64,000 bases of DNA from Alphaproteobacteria bacterium (lineage in GTDB: Bacteria; Pseudomonadota; Alphaproteobacteria; Rs-D84). A program made the translations under genes and the position numbers. The notes under the pieces are model-generated. The model searched no databases. It saw only the letters and a program-made list of their open reading frames with translations, and was not told where the DNA came from. The stretch covers positions 124,001 to 188,000 of the forward strand of contig SUUQ01000001.1 of assembly GCA_015062445.1 (NCBI GenBank), in the 5' to 3' direction. Positions 49,691 to 58,726 of the stretch are shown piece by piece. Each line of letters begins with the position of its first letter. The first letter of the stretch is position 1.

Positions 49691-50476
49691 TTATATTCCC
49701 TGGGTAAAGAATTTATAAAAGGCGTATCGAATGTGCCTGAATAAGGTTATCAATGGATTTTTTGTTAATAATTTATCAACCAATTGGGAACCGTACTGAC
49801 CACGGGCAGATTCCAATGTTATTTGACGTAACTGTGGCGATATGTGGTTCATGACATACAAAATCTGGCGACCAAAGGCCCCAAAGTGACGGGTAAAGGC
49901 GACCTTTTTCATAAAGGGCATGCCAATTTTGTATAAGTGCATTATGCGATTGTAAACACCACGGTTATATACAGAATACATGCAGCGCCATGGTAAATTG
50001 TGTGATTCAACCAGTTTTGTAAAGCCCAACTCGTAAACACGGGTAATGGTGCCTTTGCTGCGTTGTTTGGTGATGGTGGTCATGAAATTGTCGTACCAAT
50101 CTGACATGAATACAGATGGACGCAGTCCGATAAACCACGATTGGATGTGGGCCTTGTGCTGATGCGGTTTGGAAACCATGCCAAATGCATCGACATTGTA
50201 TTTTTCCATGGTTTCAAAATATGGCGCCAAATCATAGAAAGGACCGTATACAGAATCGTTTACCATGTATATAAAGTCGTATTCCCCATGACGGTCGCCA
50301 GATGAATACAGGCAGTATTTGTTCAGCTTTTTTAATTCTGAATCAGGGCAGTCGCTGTCCATAACCAGAACAATATCCCCAAATTTTGATAGTGATTGTA
50401 CATAATATAACAGGGCAGAATCAATAATGCCGTTTGCATTATATCCTGCGAACAAAAATAAACGTTTTGTTTTCAT
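49691..50476 (-). CDS. Rhamnan synthesis F (RgpF)-like glycosyltransferase
   Basis: A 261-residue protein from the ATG at 50476; the longer reading lies in upstream sequence. LFLFAGYNANGIIDSALLYYVQ, IVLVMDSDCPDSEL, YDFIYMVNDSVYGPFYDL and FGMVSKPHQHKAHIQSWFIG are typical of the RgpF family, whose N.S..GP block contacts substrate. These enzymes add deoxyhexose or related sugars to cell-surface polymers. First gene of the minus-strand glycan operon. Confidence 0.8.
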   Translation of the reverse strand: MKTKRLFLFAGYNANGIIDSALLYYVQSLSKFGDIVLVMDSDCPDSELKKLNKYCLYSSGDRHGEYDFIYMVNDSVYGPFYDLAPYFETMEKYNVDAFGMVSKPHQHKAHIQSWFIGLRPSVFMSDWYDNFMTTITKQRSKGTITRVYELGFTKLVESHNLPWRCMYSVYNRGVYNRIMHLYKIGMPFMKKVAFTRHFGAFGRQILYVMNHISPQLRQITLESARGQYGSQLVDKLLTKNPLITLFRHIRYAFYKFFTQGI

Positions 50477-50529
50477 GTTGTATAATGTATACGTTTTTAT
50501 GGGAATTTGCAACTGTTTGATTTGTAACA

Positions 50530-50558
50530 AATAAAAACACCCCGTGGTGGGGTGCGGT
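50530..50558 (-). terminator. Terminator after typA
   Basis: On the minus strand GCACCCC-ACCA-CGGGGTG followed by TTTTTATTTG. Confidence 0.75.
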
Positions 50559-50561
50559 TTG

Positions 50562-52394
50562 TTATTCTTCGACGTGTTTTTTTAACTTCTTGCGGGTGTT
50601 ACTGTCCAGTTCACGTTTGCGAAGACGAATTGTGGCGGGGGTAATCTCGACCAGTTCGTCATCCAGGATATAGGATAGGGCCTCTTCCAAAGAAATGCGA
50701 CGAGGTGGTGCCAAGAACAGTTTTTCATCGGCAGTTACCGAACGCATGTTGGTTAATTCTTTGCCCTTAATGGGGTTAACTTCCAGGTCGTTTTCTTTGC
50801 TGTGTTCGCCGATAATCATGCCTGAATAAACCTCGGTCTGGGGGTCGATGAATAATGTGCCACGTGGCTGCAGGTTAAACAAGGCATATGTGGCGGCTGT
50901 GCCTTTTTCCATAGATACCAAAACACCGGGGCGGTATTGCTGGATTGGGCCACGGTATGTGTCGTATTTATCAAAAACACGGTTCATGATGCCTGTGCCA
51001 CGGGTGTCTGTGCGGAATTCTGATAAATATCCAATCAGACCACGTGATGGGGCAGAAAATACAATTCGGGTTTTGCCACCACCAGATGATTTCATTTCGG
51101 TAATTGTTGCCTTGCGCTTGGTCATCTTTTCAATAACAACACCAGAAAATTCGTCGTCTACGTCAATGACAACGTCTTCGATTGGTTCCAGGCGGTTGCC
51201 GTTTTCATCGGTGTGCATAACAACACGTGGGCGGGATACAGATAATTCAAAACCTTCACGACGCATGGTTTCAATTAATATCCCCAGTTGCAATTCGCCA
51301 CGGCCTGATACTTCAAAGGCCTCGTTGTTTTCACTTTGTTCAACACGCAGTGCGATGTTGGTTTCGGCTTCTTTGAACAGGCGTTCGCCAATCATACGTG
51401 ATGTTAACTTTTTCCCAGATTTACCGGCCAATGGGGATGTGTTTACAAAGAATGTCATCGTCAGGGTTGGCGGATCAATTGGCATCGCAGGAATTGGTTC
51501 GGTGACAGTTGGGTCACACAGTGTGTCGGCCACAGTTGCCTTGGAAAAACCGGCAACAACAACAATATCACCCGCAGATGCGGTTTCACGAGAAATCTTT
51601 TCAACACCACGATGTTCAATGATTTTTGTAATCTTGGCATTTTCAATAAACTCACCGTTGCGGTTTATTGCCTTGACCGATTGGCCAACACGCACAGTGC
51701 CAGATTCAATTTTTCCAGTTAAAATGCGGCCTACGTAGGGGTCAGCTTCCAATGTGGTGGCCAACATTTTGAATGGTGCGTCCAGTTGGCAACGTTCGCC
51801 ATTGCAATCGGGCGCAGGTACGTGGTCAATAATTAACTGAAACAATGGGGTCAAGTCACGATGTTCGTCGCCCAGGTCACGGACGGCCCAACCATCACGA
51901 CCAACAGAGTATAAATATGGAAAATCCAGTTGGGAATCTGTGGCACCCAATTTATCAAACAGGTCAAATGTTTCGGTTAAGACTTCGTCTGGGCGGGCAT
52001 CGGCACGGTCGACCTTGTTAATGCAAACAATTGGGCGCAGTCCCAGTTTTAAGGCCTTGGATAATACAAATTTGGTTTGGGGCAGGGGACCTTCGGCACT
52101 GTCAACCAATAATACAACACCGTCAACCATCGATAAAATACGTTCAACTTCGCCACCAAAGTCTGCGTGGCCAGGTGTGTCAACAATGTTTATCTTGTAT
52201 TCACCCCACTGAATGGATGTGGGTTTCGCTGAAATGGTGATGCCACGTTCACGTTCAATGTCGCCACTGTCCATGACACGTTCGTCAACACGTTCGTGTT
52301 CACGAAATGTGCCGGCCTGTTTTAACATGTTGTCAACCAATGTTGTTTTGCCATGGTCAACGTGTGCAATAATTGCAATGTTGCGAATTTTCAT
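50562..52394 (-). CDS. typA: Translational GTPase TypA/BipA
   Basis: A 610-residue GTPase. G1 AHVDHGKTT (10-18), the switch region RERGITISAKPTSI, G3 DTPGHADFGGEVER and G4 NKVDR; then the beta-barrel domain and two alpha/beta domains (LGILIETMRREGFELSVSRP), and the TypA-specific C-terminus ending with LFLAPPRRISLEEALSYI. It binds the 70S ribosome and helps 50S assembly and stress growth. Divergent from the gene at 52549. Confidence 0.97.
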   Translation of the reverse strand: MKIRNIAIIAHVDHGKTTLVDNMLKQAGTFREHERVDERVMDSGDIERERGITISAKPTSIQWGEYKINIVDTPGHADFGGEVERILSMVDGVVLLVDSAEGPLPQTKFVLSKALKLGLRPIVCINKVDRADARPDEVLTETFDLFDKLGATDSQLDFPYLYSVGRDGWAVRDLGDEHRDLTPLFQLIIDHVPAPDCNGERCQLDAPFKMLATTLEADPYVGRILTGKIESGTVRVGQSVKAINRNGEFIENAKITKIIEHRGVEKISRETASAGDIVVVAGFSKATVADTLCDPTVTEPIPAMPIDPPTLTMTFFVNTSPLAGKSGKKLTSRMIGERLFKEAETNIALRVEQSENNEAFEVSGRGELQLGILIETMRREGFELSVSRPRVVMHTDENGNRLEPIEDVVIDVDDEFSGVVIEKMTKRKATITEMKSSGGGKTRIVFSAPSRGLIGYLSEFRTDTRGTGIMNRVFDKYDTYRGPIQQYRPGVLVSMEKGTAATYALFNLQPRGTLFIDPQTEVYSGMIIGEHSKENDLEVNPIKGKELTNMRSVTADEKLFLAPPRRISLEEALSYILDDELVEITPATIRLRKRELDSNTRKKLKKHVEE

Positions 52395-52489
52395 ATCGTT
52401 TGCCCCGCTGTTATTTTGTTAATCGGGTACAGGGTATAACTAAAATTATGAATTTTCAACCTGATATGTATATTTTTTTTGTAAAAAAG

Positions 52490-52517
52490 TTGACTTTTGT
52501 ATAAATTTGTCTATATT
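52490..52517 (+). promoter_or_regulatory. Promoter of the 181-residue hypothetical gene
   Basis: TTGACT (52490-52495) and TATATT (52512-52517) with a 16-base spacer. Confidence 0.6.
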
Positions 52518-52548
52518 GTATTTGTAGAAATAAAAAGGCACAATTAAA

Positions 52549-53094
52549 ATGAAAAAAGAATATACCGAAGCAGAAATCTATGAGGCAATAAAGTCAGGAT
52601 TTTCAAATCTTAATTTCTTGGTACGCAAAGATTTAAAAAAACGCTGGCGGGGATTGGAAGTGTCCCAGAAATATAATGCTGGTCGCAGTTTGGTCGTTAT
52701 GAGAGATGTTGCAAAAAATCCTGAAAACTATTTTTCACGCGCAAAAACACAAGAGGCGTGGGTTGGACGTGCAGAAAAGTATATGTTTGAACATGATTGG
52801 GATAGTACTGAGATGGCGTACTATATCGTGCCAAGTCCACAAAATATCGTTATGGGAAATGTTTCAAACGCAATGCGTGGAAATCTGTACGGTGAATATG
52901 CGCGCTTTTGCGATGATGTTCAACAGTGGGAATATGATAGAACGTCACCAAAGGGGGCATATCGCTGTCTGGCCGAGGTGTCTGCAGAAAAAATTGTGGG
53001 AAATGCCAAGGAATATAAAAAACAGGTGGATGTAGAATTGGCAAATCCGGTAAAGAAATATGTTCGCAATCTTATAAAACAATATGTACGTTAA
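52549..53094 (+). CDS. Hypothetical protein
   Basis: A 181-residue soluble protein with its own promoter, a weak AAGGCAC ribosome site and a strong terminator. It is basic and mostly helical (YTEAEIYEAIKSGFSNLNFL, LKKRWRGLEVSQKYNAG), with a central Trp/Tyr-rich stretch (AEKYMFEHDWDSTEMAYYIV) and a C-terminal basic helix (KKYVRNLIKQYVR). No named family is recognised. Confidence 0.65.
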   Translation: MKKEYTEAEIYEAIKSGFSNLNFLVRKDLKKRWRGLEVSQKYNAGRSLVVMRDVAKNPENYFSRAKTQEAWVGRAEKYMFEHDWDSTEMAYYIVPSPQNIVMGNVSNAMRGNLYGEYARFCDDVQQWEYDRTSPKGAYRCLAEVSAEKIVGNAKEYKKQVDVELANPVKKYVRNLIKQYVR

Positions 53095-53122
53095 AAAAAA
53101 GCGCCCAAACGGGCGCTTTTTT
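53095..53122 (+). terminator. Terminator after the 181-residue gene
   Basis: AAAAAGCGCCC-AAAC-GGGCGCTTTTTT, a perfect stem used by both this gene and the convergent trxB. Confidence 0.9.
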
Positions 53123-54023
53123 ATGATTGTCTGTTCAAATATGCAATCGCATCCATGCCGGCCGTGCAGCCCGTGCCAACAGCAGTTGCAATTTGCATCT
53201 TGATATTACTGTGGACGTCGCCGGCAACAAAAATTCCAGCGGGCAGGGCGGCAGGTGACAGGCGACCCAATGCATCACGTGCAATATCTTCGGATAAATA
53301 ATCTGTGTTGGCTTCGTGGCCAATGGCAACAAATACACCGTCAACCGTCATTTCTGCACCGTCTGTGGTGGTGACAATTAACTCGCCATCTGTTGAATCT
53401 GGTTTTTCTGCAATTTTAACCAGGTCTGTGTTAAACAGGCATTCAATGTTGTCACGTTCGGAAACACGTTGACGCAGGATTGCTTCGGCACGGGTGAATT
53501 CTGATTTGCGATATACGATTTTTACCGTTTTTGCCAAGTCTGCTAAATACAGGGCATCGTTCAATGCGCTGTTGCCGCCACCAAGCACAATTACGGATTT
53601 TCCACTGAAGAAAAATCCATCGCATGTGGCGCAATATGATACACCACGACCCATTAATTCACGGGCACCGTCAATTTCCAGTTTTCGTGGTGATGCACCT
53701 GTTGCAATAATAACACATTTGCCAGTATATTCAGTACCATTGTCGCAACTTATTATAAAACCGTTTGACGCATCCCCAGAAATCTTGGTTGCAGATGTAA
53801 ATTCTACAGTCGCACCAAAGTGTTCGCACTGATTCTTCATAAACTGTGCCAGGTCATAACCACTGCCCGACCAGCCAGGATAATTTTCCAAAACTGCAAT
53901 ACCAGCCATCTGGCCACCCAGACGATCGCCACCCAAGACCAATGTTTTCTTGTTCGCACGGGCCGCATATAATGCAGCAGTTAAACCAGCGGGACCAGAA
54001 CCCAATATTATTATGTCATACAT
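53121..54023 (-). CDS. trxB: Thioredoxin reductase
   Basis: A 300-residue flavoprotein. FAD-binding GSGPAG (8-13), the redox pair CATC at 131-134 followed by DGFF, NADPH-binding GGGNSAL near 155, and the final FAD segment IFVAGDVHSNIKMQIATAVG (in part). It passes electrons from NADPH to thioredoxin. Length and motifs are normal. Transcribed alone. Confidence 0.95.
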   Translation of the reverse strand: MYDIIILGSGPAGLTAALYAARANKKTLVLGGDRLGGQMAGIAVLENYPGWSGSGYDLAQFMKNQCEHFGATVEFTSATKISGDASNGFIISCDNGTEYTGKCVIIATGASPRKLEIDGARELMGRGVSYCATCDGFFFSGKSVIVLGGGNSALNDALYLADLAKTVKIVYRKSEFTRAEAILRQRVSERDNIECLFNTDLVKIAEKPDSTDGELIVTTTDGAEMTVDGVFVAIGHEANTDYLSEDIARDALGRLSPAALPAGIFVAGDVHSNIKMQIATAVGTGCTAGMDAIAYLNRQS

Positions 54024-54217
54024 TTATATTACCTTTCCCTGTTTCTGTGGCACAGCATAACACACAAAAATATATATATGCAAATGAAATAATTCAATAT
54101 AAACAGGTTGCATGTCAGATGAATTAAAGTTATAATAATCGGTGTTATGATTATGAATTTTCTGTTTTTTAGTTCCTGGTCATCCCCGTTGGGGGTATAA
54201 TTTGTTATCTAATTTTC

Positions 54218-54246
54218 TTTACATTAAAATAAAGCATATGTACTAT
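54218..54246 (+). promoter_or_regulatory. serS promoter
   Basis: TTTACA (54218-54223), 17 bases, TACTAT (54241-54246). There is no T-box sequence in this short leader, unlike aspS. Confidence 0.55.
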
Positions 54247-54275
54247 ACACAAATATAAATCAAGGGGTATCTATT

Positions 54276-55553
54276 ATGTTGGATATGAAATTTATTCGTG
54301 AAAACCCACAGGTTGTAAAAAAGGCCTGTGAATTAAAAGGAATGACAGATTACACAGATGAAATTTTGGCACTGGATGTGCGGGTGCGGGAACTGAAAAC
54401 AGTTACGCAATCAAAAACGGCAGAAAAAAATAAAATTACACGTGAAATACCAACTGCGGTTGATAAGGCACCATTGATTGCACGCAGCAAAGAAATTGCA
54501 GCAGAAATTGCAAATGATTTGGCAGAACTGGCCCAAAAAGAAGAAAAATTGGCAGATTTGCTGCATCGGGTTCCGCAAATCCCAGATCAAAATGCACCAG
54601 TCGGTAAAGATGATGCAGATAATGTCGAGGTGCGTCGTGTGGGAAATGTGCGGGAATTTGATTTTACACCACGGGCACAGTGGGATTTGCTGGAAATGAA
54701 TGGTTGGTGGAAACCTGAAAAAATTGCTGGAATTTGTGGTACACGTACATATGCGTTGTTCGGTGAAGCTGCAGAACTGGAACTGGCCATTCAGACGTAC
54801 GTTATTCAGAAACTAATCAGCAAGGGGTTTGTGTTCGTAAACTGTCCGTCAATTACAAAACCACAGACGATTTTTAATGCAGGACACTTTATGGGGGCAG
54901 ATTTGGCCGTGATGAATAATGATGTGTTTATGCTGACTGATACTGACAGGTGTCTGGCAGGGACAGCAGAAATTGTGTTAAATTCACTGCATGCTGATGA
55001 AGTCTTGAACGAAAAAGATTTGCCAATTAAATATGCAGGATATTCGCCGTGTTTTAGAAAAGAAGCAGGTGCCGCAGGTCGTGATACCCGTGGAATCGTG
55101 CGTATACATCAATTTAACAAGGTCGAACAATATGTGTATTGTACACCAGAACAGTCTGATGAAATGCATGAACATTTGCTGAACAATCTGTGCGAGGTTA
55201 TGCAGGATTTAGAGTTGCCGTATCGTGTGGTGGCGGCCTGTACGGGCGACATGGGATTTAACAAGGTTAAAATGCATGATGTCGAAGCATGGTTCCCCAG
55301 TGAAAATACATATCGTGAATTGGGGTCGTGTTCGTCAATTGGACAATTTCAGGCCCGCAGAACAAATACCAGATATCGTGCAACAGATGGTTCGATGCAG
55401 TTCTGTGCGACATTAAATAATACAGGGATTGCTTTGCCACGTGCGATTGTGCCAGTAATTGAAAATCATCAAAATTCAGATGGGTCGGTAAATATTCCAA
55501 AAAAACTGCAACCACTGATGGGGGGGCGGACAAAAATTGGTGGAAAACATTAA
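54276..55553 (+). CDS. serS: Seryl-tRNA synthetase
   Basis: A 425-residue class II synthetase. The N-terminal antiparallel coiled coil (about 30-100) binds the tRNA-Ser long arm; motif 2 region YSPCFRKEAGAAGRDTRGI and motif 3 NNTGIALPRAIVPVIEN are intact. It charges tRNA-Ser and tRNA-Sec. Its start follows an AAGGGG ribosome site, and a hairpin TGCCC-AAAT-GGGCA with T residues (55560-55582) follows. Confidence 0.97.
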   Translation: MLDMKFIRENPQVVKKACELKGMTDYTDEILALDVRVRELKTVTQSKTAEKNKITREIPTAVDKAPLIARSKEIAAEIANDLAELAQKEEKLADLLHRVPQIPDQNAPVGKDDADNVEVRRVGNVREFDFTPRAQWDLLEMNGWWKPEKIAGICGTRTYALFGEAAELELAIQTYVIQKLISKGFVFVNCPSITKPQTIFNAGHFMGADLAVMNNDVFMLTDTDRCLAGTAEIVLNSLHADEVLNEKDLPIKYAGYSPCFRKEAGAAGRDTRGIVRIHQFNKVEQYVYCTPEQSDEMHEHLLNNLCEVMQDLELPYRVVAACTGDMGFNKVKMHDVEAWFPSENTYRELGSCSSIGQFQARRTNTRYRATDGSMQFCATLNNTGIALPRAIVPVIENHQNSDGSVNIPKKLQPLMGGRTKIGGKH

Positions 55554-55555
55554 GT

Positions 55556-55583
55556 AAAATGCCCAAATGGGCATTTTATTATT
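55556..55583. terminator. Terminator between serS and the J-domain gene
   Basis: AAAATGCCC-AAAT-GGGCATTTTATTATTTTTT, shared by the convergent genes. Confidence 0.8.
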
Positions 55584-56085
55584 TTTTGCCAAAATGCTTT
55601 CTTAATGTATCGTATGCGGCAGAAATGCGGGCAAATTCAGCCGCAGCATTTTCTTTGTTGGTGGCGGTGTCGGGGTGGTGCTGTTTCGCCAGGGCACGAT
55701 ATTTTATGCCGACATCACGCCATGTGGCATTAACCCCCAGTCCCAATGTCCGCAGGGCAGATGTTATGGTTGTTGGTGTTTTGGGCTTGGGCGGTATGCG
55801 GTCAAATTTATCACGGCCAGTTAAAAAGTCGTTTATGAATTTGACATAGTCATCATGATTAATGTGCGAGGTGGTATCTCGGTTCTTTAGTGGTGTGCCA
55901 AATACGGACGATTCCCAATCGTCTTCGATTTCGTCGTCGGTCATATTGGCATAAAAATTCCAATTCTTGTTGTATTCGGCGGCATGTTCGGTGCAGAACA
56001 TCCAATATTCTTTTAATGTGTGGTCTTTTGGGGCACGACAAGTGCCGGCCTTGGTGCAGCCAGGGTGATCGCAGCGTTTTATCAT
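55579..56085 (-). CDS. J-domain protein (alphaproteobacterial type)
   Basis: A 168-residue protein. The N-terminus has a Cys/His cluster (CDHPGCTKAGTCRAPKDH) and FCTEHAAEYNKNWNFYANM, the usual head of a small alphaproteobacterial J-domain family. The C-terminal J domain (about 105-165) has the essential HPD in AKQHHPDTA, so it can stimulate a DnaK-type chaperone. Its ATG overlaps the stop of the Xer recombinase gene (ATGA), so the two are coupled. Confidence 0.87.
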   Translation of the reverse strand: MIKRCDHPGCTKAGTCRAPKDHTLKEYWMFCTEHAAEYNKNWNFYANMTDDEIEDDWESSVFGTPLKNRDTTSHINHDDYVKFINDFLTGRDKFDRIPPKPKTPTTITSALRTLGLGVNATWRDVGIKYRALAKQHHPDTATNKENAAAEFARISAAYDTLRKHFGKK

Positions 56086-56945
56086 TTATAAGAATCCTTG
56101 TTTGTTGCCATTGGGTGATGTAATACCGTTTCGTGCAGTTTTTCAGGCATTACATGTGTGTAAATTTGGGTGGTGGATATGTCTTCGTGCCCCAGCATTG
56201 TTTGAATCGCACGCAGGTTTGCACCGCCCGCCAACAGGTGTGATGCAAACGAATGACGCAATACGTGGGGACTGACCCGGTCGGGGGATATGCCAGATAA
56301 GATGGCACATTTCTTTAATATCTTGAAAAAACCGTCACGGGTTATGTGGCCGGTTTTGCCACCAGATGGAAATACGTATTTCGATGCGTCGTCACCACGG
56401 ATGGATAGCCATTTGTTTAATGCCGAAATGGCTGTGTCATGCATCGGGACCAGACGTTCTTTGGCGCCTTTGCCGTGAATTAATAATTTATCGCCCAATA
56501 TGCTGGTCATAGGTAATTCGCACAGTTCTGATACACGCAGGCCCGATGCGTACAGCAATTCAATCATTGCACGCAGTCGGGTTGAATTGCGGGTGTCGCC
56601 GGCGCTGGATATCAGCAGTTCTATTTCGTCAATTGATAAAAATTTGGGCAGGGTTCGGGCACGACGTGGTAATTCCAGGTTTGTGGTCGGGTTGGTTTGA
56701 ATTTTGTGTTCCAACATTAAAAATTTATAAAAACCACGAAGAGCAGAGGCCTTGCGAGAGATAGAGGTTGCTTTGTCTGGCAGAGATGATAAATACTGTT
56801 GAATCGATGTGCCATCTGCAGCCATCAGTCCGCCAGGAATTGATGCGTCCGCCAGGCGCAGGTCGGATTCATAACTGGCCAGAGTTTTGGGGCTGCGACC
56901 ATGTTCGGCCGCCAATGATTCAAGAAATATGTCAATATAATTCAT
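56082..56945 (-). CDS. Site-specific tyrosine recombinase, XerC/XerD type
   Basis: A 287-residue protein from the ATG at 56945, chosen because it gives the standard Xer start (IDIFLESLAAEHGRSPKTLASY, in two parts). Catalytic residues are all present: Arg in YASGLRVSEL, Lys in GKGAKERLVP, H-x-x-R in HVLRHSF, His in LGHEDIS and Tyr in TTQIYTHV. Xer proteins resolve chromosome dimers at dif. Only one is in the window, so XerC and XerD cannot be told apart with certainty; the sequence leans to XerD. Coupled to a small membrane protein gene upstream by an ATGA overlap. Confidence 0.9.
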   Translation of the reverse strand: MNYIDIFLESLAAEHGRSPKTLASYESDLRLADASIPGGLMAADGTSIQQYLSSLPDKATSISRKASALRGFYKFLMLEHKIQTNPTTNLELPRRARTLPKFLSIDEIELLISSAGDTRNSTRLRAMIELLYASGLRVSELCELPMTSILGDKLLIHGKGAKERLVPMHDTAISALNKWLSIRGDDASKYVFPSGGKTGHITRDGFFKILKKCAILSGISPDRVSPHVLRHSFASHLLAGGANLRAIQTMLGHEDISTTQIYTHVMPEKLHETVLHHPMATNKDSYK

Positions 56946-57076
56946 GGATATACTACAATCTCTGTCATGTGTGATACGGGTGAAAATGATATTATCATCA
57001 ATGTTATCAGGACGATAACAATCAACCATATTAAAATGCGAATGAATTTGCGGTTGTGATGTTTCTTTTTTGGCAT
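56942..57076 (-). CDS. 44-residue membrane protein coupled to the Xer gene
   Basis: A short frame starting MPKKKHHNRKFIRI, followed by one strong membrane segment (LIWLIVIVLITLMIISFSP) and a 14-residue tail. It has a GGGGGA ribosome site eight bases before the ATG. The stop TGA overlaps the ATG of the recombinase, and it lies 21 bases after lptF/G. The basic start puts the N-terminus in the cytoplasm. No family is recognised; the gene packing is the main evidence. Confidence 0.65.
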   Translation of the reverse strand: MPKKKHHNRKFIRILIWLIVIVLITLMIISFSPVSHMTEIVVYP

Positions 57077-57097
57077 AGCGGTTGTCCCCCAAAATAT

Positions 57098-58156
57098 CTA
57101 GATTGTGTCAAAACTGGTTATAAATATGCCCGAACCCGCAATAATAATCAGCGGTGGGGCAATGATTGATAATATCGGTGGCAGGGTCCCGGTCGAACCC
57201 AATGCATTAAACATGTTTATCAGAAAATACACTGCAAAACAGGTGATAATCCCAAGACTGAATTTTATGCCAAAACTGTAATTGCGACGTTGCTTGGTCT
57301 GGGAAAAGGCAACACCCAATGTCGCCATGGAAATCATCGTTAATGGCAGAAACAATAATGTCCACAACTGTACACGATGGCCACGTACAGGGGCGCCAAT
57401 CGATTCCATGCGGTGTATAAATTCAGGTAATTGCCAAAATGATATCTGGTCGGGTTGCAAATATCTGTCCAATACTGTGCGTGGGGTCAGCATCGTTTCA
57501 TGTGACCAGTTGGTTTGTGTTATTGTGCCATCAGATTCCCAAATTGTCGCATTGTTGGCAGACAGCCCTGTGTCAGACAGGGTAATTGTGTCTGCAGTTA
57601 TACGGCTGGTTAAAATAAATGACGGGTTTTGGGTATACACAGTTGCGTGTTCAAAAATTAATATGTCGCCGGCTTTGTGCATGTTCTTGGCATTCATGGT
57701 GATGTAGCCGGTGTTAGATTCTTCACGCAGCCAAATTGTGTTATCAATTAACTGCAGGTGGTCGGGTGTTATGTTTTCAGAACTGATTTTGACCGAATAT
57801 GGATTAATGACCGTGGTCGCAAAAACACCAATCAAAAACGCACCAATTAAAAATGGACGGGCAGACTGATATGGCGACATGCCAGCACTGGATACAATAA
57901 TACTTTCGCTGGATTTGGTTAGGTTATAGGCGGTAAACAATGTGCCCATAAATACCGCCAGTGGTAAAAACATTGGCACGTATTCCAATAGACGTACCCA
58001 TGATTCGTACAGGGCCGCGACAGCGGTCGGATTTGATGGTAAACGTTCGACAAATGTTACTGCAAATATTATTCCGCATACGACCAGCATGACCAGCCCG
58101 ACCCCAGAAAAAAATCGGCATAACAAAAATTTGGTTAAGATATTTATCCTGAACAT
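57098..58156 (-). CDS. LPS export permease LptF/LptG
   Basis: A 352-residue permease of the YjgP/YjgQ family. Two membrane segments near the N-terminus (RFFSGVGLVMLVVCGIIFAV, VPMFLPLAVFMGTLFTAYNL), a signature SSESIIVSSAGMSPYQ, a periplasmic jellyroll domain (about 125-265), and three C-terminal segments. LptB2FG pulls lipopolysaccharide out of the inner membrane. The C-terminal LPPILSIIAPPLIIIAGSG favours LptG. The partner permease and LptB are not in the window. Confidence 0.85.
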   Translation of the reverse strand: MFRINILTKFLLCRFFSGVGLVMLVVCGIIFAVTFVERLPSNPTAVAALYESWVRLLEYVPMFLPLAVFMGTLFTAYNLTKSSESIIVSSAGMSPYQSARPFLIGAFLIGVFATTVINPYSVKISSENITPDHLQLIDNTIWLREESNTGYITMNAKNMHKAGDILIFEHATVYTQNPSFILTSRITADTITLSDTGLSANNATIWESDGTITQTNWSHETMLTPRTVLDRYLQPDQISFWQLPEFIHRMESIGAPVRGHRVQLWTLLFLPLTMISMATLGVAFSQTKQRRNYSFGIKFSLGIITCFAVYFLINMFNALGSTGTLPPILSIIAPPLIIIAGSGIFITSFDTI

Positions 58157-58189
58157 AGTTATGTATAGTATACAGTGTTAATTTCATAA

Positions 58190-58217
58190 TTGCAAAATTA
58201 AAATGATTGCGTATAAT
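58190..58217 (+). promoter_or_regulatory. greA promoter
   Basis: TTGCAA (58190-58195) and TATAAT (58212-58217) with a 16-base spacer; perfect -10. Confidence 0.65.
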
Positions 58218-58247
58218 TTGTCGGATTATTAAATAATAGGATTAAAA

Positions 58248-58718
58248 ATGGAAAAAAAGCCAATTTCACGCGCAGGATTTGATAATTTGCAAAAAGAACT
58301 GAAGGATTTGAAGGAAGTTCAAAGACCAGAAATCTTGAAAACTGTACAATGGGCCAGATCGCTGGGGGATTTGTCAGAAAATGCAGACTATAGCGCTGCA
58401 AAAGAGCAACAAAGAAAAATTGATAACAGAATTAGATTTATCGAAGATTTAATTCAAAATGCAAATGTGATTGATGTAGACAGCTTAAGCGGGAATCGGG
58501 TTGTGTTCGGTGCACGGGTCGTCGCAGAAGATGAAGATGGAAATAAAATGCAGTGCAGAATTCTGTCGGATATTGAATCTGATGGACGTACGGTTATTTC
58601 ATGCACTTCGCCGGTGGGACGTGCCATGATTGGTAGATGTGTTGGCGATACCTGCATAGTTAAGCTGCCGGGGGGTGAAAAAGAATATGAAATCTTGGAA
58701 GTGAAATTCAAAGAATAG
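58248..58718 (+). CDS. greA: Transcription elongation factor GreA
   Basis: A 156-residue protein of normal length: an N-terminal coiled coil with RPEILKTVQWARSLGDLSENADYSAAKE (two parts), whose Asp/Glu tip (LSENADY) enters the polymerase channel, and a C-terminal FKBP-like domain (SPVGRAMIGRCVGD). It rescues backtracked RNA polymerase. mutL follows after eight bases. Confidence 0.96.
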   Translation: MEKKPISRAGFDNLQKELKDLKEVQRPEILKTVQWARSLGDLSENADYSAAKEQQRKIDNRIRFIEDLIQNANVIDVDSLSGNRVVFGARVVAEDEDGNKMQCRILSDIESDGRTVISCTSPVGRAMIGRCVGDTCIVKLPGGEKEYEILEVKFKE

Positions 58719-58726
58719 GAATTTGT

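Noticed and set aside
54024-54275. A T-box or other riboswitch before serS.
   Set aside because: The leader after the promoter is only about 20 bases and carries no T-box consensus.
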